Of a stretch of DNA of 5,554 nt, positions 1 to 5,554 are shown piece by piece. A model generated the notes under the pieces. The model made no database searches. It was not told the origin of the DNA and worked only from the letters and a program-made list of their open reading frames with translations. The DNA is from Fontivivens sp964399735 (GTDB lineage: Bacteria > Zhuqueibacterota > Zhuqueibacteria > Residuimicrobiales > Krinioviventaceae). The translations under genes and the position numbers were made by a program. Positions within the stretch are counted from its first letter, which is position 1. Each line of letters begins with the position of its first letter. The stretch covers positions 1 to 5,554 of the forward strand of contig CAYNSO010000170.1 of NCBI GenBank assembly GCA_964399735.1. Direction: 5' to 3'.

Positions 1-314
1 GTATCCCTGTTCTTAAAATAGCGGGAGAATTACCCACTACAAACAATATAGAGCCCTAAAAAATCGGTTTGATATTACTTTTTGCAGGTTATTTCTAAAA
101 TTAGTTATCCTTTTCTTGCTGTTACAGGTTAAAGATTAATGTTTGAAATGGTGCGTTTTTATCATATCAGTTTTTGGGGTAACTATTCAAAGCATAAAGA
201 TTTGATTTTTCAAACTGGTTTTCGGGCAGTTATGGATTGTAATGAATGAGTATATGCCTTCCCCGGTCATTTTATAGCGCCGAACAGATGTTGTCCGTGC
301 ATGATTTGCAATAC
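1..314. other. Non-coding upstream region, no supported gene
   Basis: I see no credible gene in this AT-rich stretch: stops are frequent in all frames, and there is no tRNA-like or strong terminator-like structure. The only open piece touching the left edge runs from base 3 to a TAA at 57-59 on the plus strand and would encode 18 residues (IPVLKIAGELPTTNNIEP). It could be the tail of an upstream gene, but it is too short to support. A weak 5-bp hairpin (TTTGA/TCAAA) near 202-216 lacks a GC-rich stem, so I do not call it a terminator. Confidence 0.6.
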
Positions 315-351
315 AAAAAAGAAAAAAAAGTAAAAAAATGAAAAATTTTAT
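315..351 (+). promoter_or_regulatory. Phased A-tracts upstream of the promoter (UP-element-like)
   Basis: Four A-runs lie directly upstream of the -35 hexamer: 315-320 (6 A), 322-329 (8 A), 332-338 (7 A) and 341-345 (5 A). Their centres are about 8-9 bp apart, close to one helical turn, which is the arrangement expected for intrinsically curved DNA. A/T-rich DNA at this position is also typical of UP elements that contact the RNA polymerase alpha subunit. The runs are visible directly. The role in boosting transcription is inferred. Confidence 0.45.
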
Positions 352-380
352 TTGACAGATATAATTTTCGTATGTATATT
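352..380 (+). promoter_or_regulatory. Predicted promoter of the receptor operon
   Basis: TTGACA (352-357) is a perfect housekeeping-type -35 hexamer, and TATATT (375-380) matches the TATAAT consensus at 5 of 6 bases. The spacer is exactly 17 bp. Transcription would start near 386-388, giving a leader of about 90 nt. The same DNA also partly fits the Bacteroidota-type promoter: TTTG at 351-354, then 20 bp, then TATATTGG, which differs from TAnnTTTG at one position. Either reading puts the start in the same place. No other comparably good promoter was seen upstream of the first gene. Confidence 0.6.
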
Positions 381-396
381 GGTTTAAAGGTTTAAA
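381..396 (+). repeat. Tandem 8-bp direct repeat GGTTTAAA x2 at the predicted transcription start
   Basis: GGTTTAAA occurs twice back to back (381-388 and 389-396), immediately after the predicted -10 hexamer. Each copy contains the palindromic core TTTAAA. A protein bound here would overlap the start site and could block transcription, so an operator is possible. With only two short AT-rich copies, chance is a real alternative. Confidence 0.4.
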
Positions 397-463
397 TCAA
401 TCTGTTTGCGAACTAGGATTTTTTTTCAAAAATCAATCAAGTAAATAATCCAGTGCATATTTG

Positions 464-473
464 AGGAGAAGGG
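464..473 (+). promoter_or_regulatory. Ribosome binding site of the TonB-dependent receptor gene
   Basis: AGGAG at 464-468 ends 9 nt before the ATG at 478 and is followed by a second purine cluster, GGG at 471-473. This is a strong Shine-Dalgarno sequence at normal spacing. It fixes the start at 478 rather than at the next in-frame ATG (505), which would cut the signal peptide. Confidence 0.75.
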
Positions 474-477
474 AAAT

Positions 478-3400
478 ATGAGACGTTTATTAACCATTCT
501 TAGCATGCTATTGTTTTGCTTTTTTTGGGGTACAAGTCTCCTCTTTTCGGGAACGACCGGCAAGATTGCAGGGACTGTGACCGATAAAGAAACAGGCGAG
601 ACCCTGCCAGGAGCCAATGTGGTTATCATGGAAACAAATCTGGGGGCGGCCGCAGATGTTAACGGTCAATTTACAATCTTGCATGTCCCCCCGGGAGTGT
701 ATGATGTGCAGGTATCTGTTATTGGCTATGGAAGGATGAAGGTGAGCGATGTTCAGGTACGCATCGATCAAACAACGCGTCTTGCTTTTGCATTGCAAAT
801 GGAAACGATTGCGGGACAGGAAGTGGTTGTGGTAGCCGAACGTAACAACATAAAACCGGATGTCGCAACAAGCGTAGTATCAGTAACTTCACAGGAAGTT
901 GAAGAACTACCTGTTTCTACAGTGGATGGAGTGATTGGTTTGCAAGCTGGAATACAGGGAGGTTTGTCAATTCGTGGCGGTGGCGCTGAAGATGCTCTTT
1001 TTATGTTGGACGGCGTTACCATGCGTGATCCCCGTAATAACCAACCCGTCACCAAAGTTCCGCTTAGTTCTGTTAAAGAAATAAATATAGAGCGTGGCGG
1101 TTTTAATGCTGAATATGGCCAGGTGCAATCGGGCCTTGTTAACGTTGTAACCAAAGAGGGTAGTCGCCAGCATTATAACGGCAGTATCTCTGTTAAAATG
1201 AGCCCCCCGGCGCCAAAGTACTGGCGCGGAGAAGGCATACCCGATGTTCTTGATGCCAATTCTTATTGGCTGCGTCCTTATCTTGATGATGAGGTCTGCT
1301 GGGTTGGCACCAGCAATGGCGCCTGGGATGAAGCCACCCAGGATCAATATCCGGTTTTCAAAGGCTGGAATGAAATTTCCAATATTTTAATGACGGATAG
1401 TGATCCGAATAATGATTTATCGCCCCTGGCTTGTCAACGGGTGTTCCTGTACGAAACCCGCAAGAAACAGATCAATGATGAACCGGATTATGAAATTGAC
1501 GGCGGTTTTGGCGGACCGGTTCCTTTTATTTCAAAGCAATTAGGCGGATTGCGTTTTTATACTTCTTATCGCCGCGACCGGGAAATGCTGTTGTTCCCGC
1601 TGACCCGCCCCGATTATGTGGATTATGACTGGACGATGCAACTAACCAGTGATATTAATGAATCTATGAAACTGCGAGTTTCCAGTTTATTTGGCAAGCA
1701 GTATACAATGGAATCCAACTGGGCAGCAGGTTATTACCCGCACTGGCCCCATGAGATTGTTGATGTTGCCGCCTATTCACTGCAATCCATGTTTTCCGAT
1801 TGGGATTTTTGCTTGACCGATATAAAGCATCGCTCCCTTGCCGCCAAGCTGACCCATACGTTGAATCCGACAACTTTTTATGAAGTGTCGATCGAAAATT
1901 TTAGCCGTGATTATTATACCCGGCCGACCAGCCCGCGAAATACCGGCAAACTTTATGAAATTGTTCCAGGTTATTACCGCGATGAAAATCCATTTGGTTA
2001 TTACCCCGAAACAGTTGATGGGCTGGTAGTTGGTTCAACATCACATGCTTCCAAGGCGCGTGATTTTACAACCGTTAGCACAACTACCTTTAAAACTGAC
2101 TTTACAAAACAGATAAATTTTAGCAACCTGGTTAAAGCCGGTTTTGAGTTTGTGTATAACGATCTTGATTTTGATTATGGTGTAATTGCTTCAGCAACCC
2201 AGGGAAAATCTTATTCAAACCGTGTTCAGATGCGGGTGTTCCCCATTCGTTCTGCATTCTATTTACAGGATAAACTGGAGACCAATGGTTTTACCATGAA
2301 TGCCGGCTTGCGTCTTGATTATAGCGATTCGAATACAGAGTGGTGGGATATGGATCCTTATGATCAGAATTTCTTTAGTTCCAAATATAATGCCAACCGG
2401 GTATTCTCAACTGCGCCATCCAAAGCTCAATGGCAGTTAAGCCCGCGTCTTGGTATTTCGCATCCGATAACCGAAAGCTCTAAATTATATTTTAATTATG
2501 GTCATTTTAAACAAATGCCGCAATACGAAACTCTGTTTCGCGTTGATCGTTCGGCAGACCGCAAATTGAACCGAATTGGCGACCCCAATCTCGTATTAGC
2601 CAAAACAATATCTTATGAACTGGGCTACGACCACCTGCTGGCAGATAATTATTTGTTACAGTTGGCAGCATTTTACAAAGATATTACCGATCAACAGAAT
2701 ACAACTGAGTATAATTCTATTGGTGGTATAACTTATAATAAAGCAACCAGTAATGCGTATGAGGACATTCGCGGCTTTGAACTGACCCTGCGTAAATCGA
2801 CAGGGCGGTGGTGGTCCGGCTTTGCCAACTATACTTACCAGGTTACCAGCAGTGGTAATTTTGGCAGAGGCGAGGTGTACCAGGATCCATCCTTGCAAAA
2901 AAAGTATGATGAAGCTACGGTTAATCTGTATCAGCAGCGGCCAATTCCGCGGCCTTATGCCAGGGCCAACCTGAGCTTTTTTACCCCGGAAGATTATGGC
3001 CCCAAATTGGGTAATCAACATATTCTGGGTGGTTTTCTTTTTAATGTATTAATGGACTGGCAGGCCGGGTCATGGATTACCTACAATCCTAAAAATGCTT
3101 CCGGTGTTATTAATAACGTCGAGTCTGTCGATTGGTTTAATACAACATTACGTTTTTCCAAAATAGTCACTTTTGAAAAATTCAAGGTACAGTTCCTGGT
3201 TGACATGAGTAATGTCTTTAATACTCTGCGTTTAACAGGTACCGGTGACAAAGATTACCAGGCGTCACTGCATTTGCCTGAAAATAAAGCGTATGATAAT
3301 ATCCCCGGAACAGATAAAATTGGCGATTATCGCAAACCAGGCGTTGCCTTTCAGCCTGTTGAAGCGCGGGAATCGATCAACCGTCAAACTGAACAAGGCA

Positions 3401-3603
3401 AAGATTACATGGTATATTATGAAAGATCTACCGGTGTATACCTGCAATACAAGGACAATAACTGGGTTGAAATGGAAAAAAATGCCATTACCAAAATATT
3501 AAATGACAAAGCTTATATTGATATGCCGAATGCCTCAACTTTCTGGTTCCTCAATCCCCGACAAGTATACTATGGTATTCGCTTGTATTTCGATTTGAAT
3601 TAA
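478..3603 (+). CDS. TonB-dependent outer-membrane receptor with carboxypeptidase-regulatory-like domain
   Basis: This complete 1041-residue protein should be a 22-strand outer-membrane barrel that imports an unknown ligand using energy from TonB-ExbBD. Residues 1-25 form a signal peptide (MRRLL, then a hydrophobic core). Residues 28-107 match a carboxypeptidase-regulatory-like beta-sandwich (GKIAGTVTDKETGETLPGANV, then GQFTILHVPPGVYDVQV). QEVVVVAER at 114-122 is a TonB-box-like segment. A plug domain covers about 124-235, with LSIRGGG, LFMLDGV and QSGLVNVVTKEG as typical marks. The rest is aromatic-rich alternating beta sequence ending in YYGIRLYFDLN, a barrel-closing strand. Residues about 924-1020 form a hydrophilic insertion before that last strand, with TGVYLQY and KAYIDMPN motifs. 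I recall similar receptors in Calditrichota/KSB1/Marinimicrobia genomes. Only three cysteines (274, 319, 445) lie in the mature part. The next gene starts 10-16 nt downstream and is not SusD-like. Family confidence is high; the substrate is unknown. Confidence 0.93.
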   Translation: MRRLLTILSMLLFCFFWGTSLLFSGTTGKIAGTVTDKETGETLPGANVVIMETNLGAAADVNGQFTILHVPPGVYDVQVSVIGYGRMKVSDVQVRIDQTTRLAFALQMETIAGQEVVVVAERNNIKPDVATSVVSVTSQEVEELPVSTVDGVIGLQAGIQGGLSIRGGGAEDALFMLDGVTMRDPRNNQPVTKVPLSSVKEINIERGGFNAEYGQVQSGLVNVVTKEGSRQHYNGSISVKMSPPAPKYWRGEGIPDVLDANSYWLRPYLDDEVCWVGTSNGAWDEATQDQYPVFKGWNEISNILMTDSDPNNDLSPLACQRVFLYETRKKQINDEPDYEIDGGFGGPVPFISKQLGGLRFYTSYRRDREMLLFPLTRPDYVDYDWTMQLTSDINESMKLRVSSLFGKQYTMESNWAAGYYPHWPHEIVDVAAYSLQSMFSDWDFCLTDIKHRSLAAKLTHTLNPTTFYEVSIENFSRDYYTRPTSPRNTGKLYEIVPGYYRDENPFGYYPETVDGLVVGSTSHASKARDFTTVSTTTFKTDFTKQINFSNLVKAGFEFVYNDLDFDYGVIASATQGKSYSNRVQMRVFPIRSAFYLQDKLETNGFTMNAGLRLDYSDSNTEWWDMDPYDQNFFSSKYNANRVFSTAPSKAQWQLSPRLGISHPITESSKLYFNYGHFKQMPQYETLFRVDRSADRKLNRIGDPNLVLAKTISYELGYDHLLADNYLLQLAAFYKDITDQQNTTEYNSIGGITYNKATSNAYEDIRGFELTLRKSTGRWWSGFANYTYQVTSSGNFGRGEVYQDPSLQKKYDEATVNLYQQRPIPRPYARANLSFFTPEDYGPKLGNQHILGGFLFNVLMDWQAGSWITYNPKNASGVINNVESVDWFNTTLRFSKIVTFEKFKVQFLVDMSNVFNTLRLTGTGDKDYQASLHLPENKAYDNIPGTDKIGDYRKPGVAFQPVEARESINRQTEQGKDYMVYYERSTGVYLQYKDNNWVEMEKNAITKILNDKAYIDMPNASTFWFLNPRQVYYGIRLYFDLN

Positions 3604-3608
3604 CAAAC

Positions 3609-3612
3609 GGGA
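3609..3612 (+). promoter_or_regulatory. Weak ribosome binding site deciding the second gene's start
   Basis: GGGA at 3609-3612 is the only Shine-Dalgarno-like element in the short intergenic space. It lies 1 nt before the ATG at 3614, which is too close, and 7 nt before the ATG at 3620, which is normal. I therefore prefer 3620. An ATG at 3659 would give a textbook 20-residue signal peptide but has no ribosome binding site. Confidence 0.45.
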
Positions 3613-3619
3613 AATGAAT

Positions 3620-4310
3620 ATGAATACATTAAAAATTAATTTTCGACAGTTGTTAACAATGAAATTTTTGATATTGTTATTTATACTGGCAGTTTGTAAT
3701 CAAAATAAAGTATTTGCCCAGGAATTTCGCTGGCTGCGGATTGGCGAATTGCAATGTTATTTTTCCGATCGTGGTACTGAAGTTGAGGGCGAAGGGTATG
3801 ATGGCAACACCAATTTTTTCTCCTGGCCGGCCCAGTATGGGGCTGTTGAGCAGACCACAGCCCGGCAAAAATGTTTATGGATTGGATGTAAAAATTATTT
3901 TGATACAAGATTAAACGCAAAATTAGATCATAAAGTTGTTGGAATAGGACCGCGGGAAAACGAAGAACGGCAGTATATGATCTTTGAAGAGAGCATTAAA
4001 GTGTTGGGCAAGCAAAATCATCCTGCGGTGATTGTCGATGGGCAGAATGCAACGGTTTTATCCAGTTATGAGCAACTGGATGACGCCAATGCCGATATCC
4101 CCTGCGACCGGATGATCATTATTAAATTCAACACTTCAATCGGCGTTTCTGTTACCAAAAAAATTATTGCCTTTAGCCAGCCGGATCACAGTAATTATTT
4201 TATTTATGATTATACCTTTAAAAATACCGGCATTGTTAGCCGTGAGGGCGATGTTTATCCACAGGCTCTGGAAGATGTGTATTTTTATTTTGCCTATCGT
4301 TATGCTTTTA
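3620..4310 (+). CDS. Secreted FCB-group protein of unknown function, N-terminal part (gene interrupted by assembly gap)
   Basis: This is the 5' part of a gene that runs into the N run; 230 codons are readable, plus one base. The product begins with a Sec signal peptide: hydrophobic core KFLILLFILAV, then KVFA|QEF, with predicted cleavage after residue 33 (counted from 3620). The mature region is beta-rich and aromatic, with EVEGEGYDG, FFSWPAQYG, CLWIGCKNYFD and FNTSIGVSVTKKI. IYDYTFKNTG near the gap resembles the 'added to a noun' style of beta-sandwich repeats. No catalytic motif is recognisable. I remember similar secreted proteins next to TonB receptors in Calditrichota/KSB1-like genomes, but cannot name a characterised family. 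It lies 16 nt after the receptor stop, so co-transcription is likely. It probably continues as the open frame at 4413-5554. If the 100 Ns are read literally the frame closes at 4451-4453, an artefact of the placeholder length. Confidence 0.8.
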
Positions 4311-4410
4311 NNNNNNNNNNNNNNNNNNNNNNNNNNNNNNNNNNNNNNNNNNNNNNNNNNNNNNNNNNNNNNNNNNNNNNNNNNNNNNNNNNNNNNNNNN
4401 NNNNNNNNNN
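4311..4410. other. Assembly gap of 100 Ns inside the second gene
   Basis: There are exactly 100 Ns, the usual placeholder for a gap of unknown size. Upstream one base of a split codon remains (A at 4310), and downstream two bases (GT at 4411-4412) precede the next open frame. One plus two bases complete a codon, so the gene is continuous if the real gap length is a multiple of three. The value 100 is not, so it is probably wrong if the gene is intact. The missing protein is therefore of unknown length. Confidence 0.95.
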
Positions 4411-4412
4411 GT

Positions 4413-5554
4413 TCGGCCAAATATGCCGGCTGTGTGACCCTGCATGCCGATAAATCTGTTAGCGACCGTTCCGACAATCTTTACCAGCCGGCAACGACAT
4501 GGTATGTTTCTTCAGATGAAGGGGTGTGGAGCGCCGACGTAAGTCAAACCAATCCCATTTATTTGCAGCAGCGGTATCGTTTTATGGCGGAAGGGCACCC
4601 ACCCCAAAGTCATGCCGAGCTCATTGCTGCAAATTATAAATATGCGCAGGAATTCCAGGAAGTGGATTCAGACCGGAATGTTGGCGGCGGCACCAGCCAG
4701 GGGCAGGGTTATGGCCCATACAATATGGCAATTGGCGACAGTGTTCGTATTGTTTTTGCCGAGGGCATTGCCGGTATCGGCAGGGAAAAGAACCGTGAAG
4801 TGGGAGGGAATTGGCTGCAATATTATAAAGGTAACCGTACTGCTACACTGCTAATGCCGGATGGCTCTGTTACCAGCGATCATAATGCTTATAAACGCGC
4901 CTGGGTTGAAACCGGCAAGGATTCAATATTGCAAACATTCCGCAATGCTATAAACAATTACGAGTCCGGTTATACCTTACCGGCTCCGCCCCCGCCGCCA
5001 AATTTCTTTAATGTTGCTTCCGGCGGCGACCGCATTCGCCTGAGTTGGGATCAAAACGCGGTTACAGCTCCGAATTTTAACGGTTATGAAATTTACCGTT
5101 CCGAAGGCAATGTGATGGAACCAAAAACAGTGTATCAAAAGATTTTTGAATGCAGCGCTGCGAATGTTGTACATACCTATGACGATACATCAGCTGTGCG
5201 CGGCTTTAATTATTACTATTATATCCAGTCCAAAGATAACGGCGCTCTTACAAATGGCAAACCGTTAAAAAGTGGTTTGTTCTGGACGGTTACCAGCCTG
5301 CCTGCCTACCTGCGCCGTCCGGCCGGAGAAAAGCTGGCCGATATTCGGGTGGTTCCGAATCCTTATGATATGCGGGCCCGGGCTTTGCAGTTTGGTTCGG
5401 ACTTTCAATACGACCGGATAGCCTTTTATGGTTTGCCGCCGGAATGTACGATCAAGATCTTTACCGAGCGCGGCGATCTGATCTGGGAAAAGGAGCATGA
5501 CGACGGTTCCGGCGACGAGTTGTGGGATTCGCTAACCTCGTCGGGTCAAATTGT
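4413..5554 (+). CDS. Probable continuation of the secreted protein: fibronectin-III-like and C-terminal sorting/FlgD-like segments (partial at both ends)
   Basis: This frame is open for 380 codons with no stop to the window edge and has no start of its own; the first codons read SAKYAGCVTLHADKS. It is most likely the rest of the gene beginning at 3620. Up to about 4980 it is a beta-rich region with GYGPYNMAIGDSVRIVFAEG. A proline linker (APPPPPN, 4983-5003) leads into a fibronectin-III-like domain at about 5001-5285, marked by IRLSWDQN, GYEIYRSEG and FNYYYYIQSKDNG. From about 5340 comes VVPNPY (5349-5366), then IAFYGLPPECTIKIFTERGDLIWE and a WDSLTSSGQIV segment. That last part resembles the C-terminal FlgD-like/type IX sorting-like domains of FCB-group secreted proteins. 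Export and possibly surface attachment are inferred. The C-terminus and stop are outside the window. The DNA is richer in GC here than before the gap. Confidence 0.8.

Noticed and set aside
3..59. Possible C-terminal tail of an upstream gene (18 residues then TAA)
   Set aside because: An 18-codon open run at a window edge is expected by chance, and no recognisable motif supports it.
1210..1227. Perfect 6-bp inverted repeat GCGCCA/TGGCGC with a 6-nt loop
   Set aside because: It lies inside the receptor coding region, has no T-run after it, and is isolated; chance in coding sequence is the simplest explanation.
768..1347. Overlapping minus-strand open frames opposite the receptor plug domain
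   Set aside because: They are antisense shadows with no ribosome binding site or recognisable domains, opposite a clearly coding plug domain.
3245..3502. 85-codon plus-strand open frame inside the receptor 3' end
   Set aside because: It overlaps the receptor in another frame, has no ribosome binding site, and its translation is basic and low in recognisable structure. The receptor frame here carries the conserved-looking motifs and the terminal barrel strand.
3604..3619. Terminator or separate promoter between the two genes
   Set aside because: The space is only 10-16 nt with no hairpin or promoter elements, so independent transcription is not supported.
4136..4477. Minus-strand open frame across the N run
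   Set aside because: Its length depends on reading Ns as codons, and the flanking residues look like antisense of the secreted protein.
4612..4854. 80-codon plus-strand open frame after the gap
   Set aside because: It is a shadow of the long stop-free frame from 4413 to the window end, which has coherent beta-rich, fibronectin-like protein sequence.

Overview
The window looks like a draft scaffold (a run of exactly 100 Ns, the usual placeholder) from a Gram-negative bacterium. Two kinds of evidence point to the FCB group (Bacteroidota-Calditrichota-Marinimicrobia-KSB1-like lineages). The first is a TonB-dependent outer-membrane receptor with an N-terminal carboxypeptidase-regulatory-like domain. 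The second is a secreted protein with a fibronectin-III-like segment followed by a 'VVPNPY' C-terminal sorting/FlgD-like segment. A Calditrichota/KSB1/Marinimicrobia-type host is my best guess from remembered protein style, not from a search.

Layout. Positions 1-477 hold no convincing gene. The last third of this stretch is a well-formed regulatory region: phased A-tracts (315-345), a near-consensus promoter (TTGACA, 17 bp, TATATT; 352-380), a tandem GGTTTAAA repeat at the expected transcription start (381-396) and a good ribosome binding site (464-473). Positions 478-3603 encode a complete 1041-residue TonB-dependent receptor. Sixteen bases after its stop (ten if the first ATG is used) a second gene starts at about 3620. 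It encodes a signal peptide and a secreted beta-rich protein, is interrupted by the N run at 4311-4410, and stays open in a different nominal frame from 4413 to the window end.

The frame change is explained if the true gap length is a multiple of three. The two pieces are most simply one gene whose 3' end lies beyond the window. The two genes are tightly spaced on the same strand with no terminator between them, so they are probably co-transcribed from the 352-380 promoter. The likely picture is an outer-membrane transporter paired with an exported, possibly surface-attached partner. No SusD-type lipoprotein follows the receptor, and the ligand cannot be read from the sequence. I see no mobile element, CRISPR array, tRNA or rRNA.
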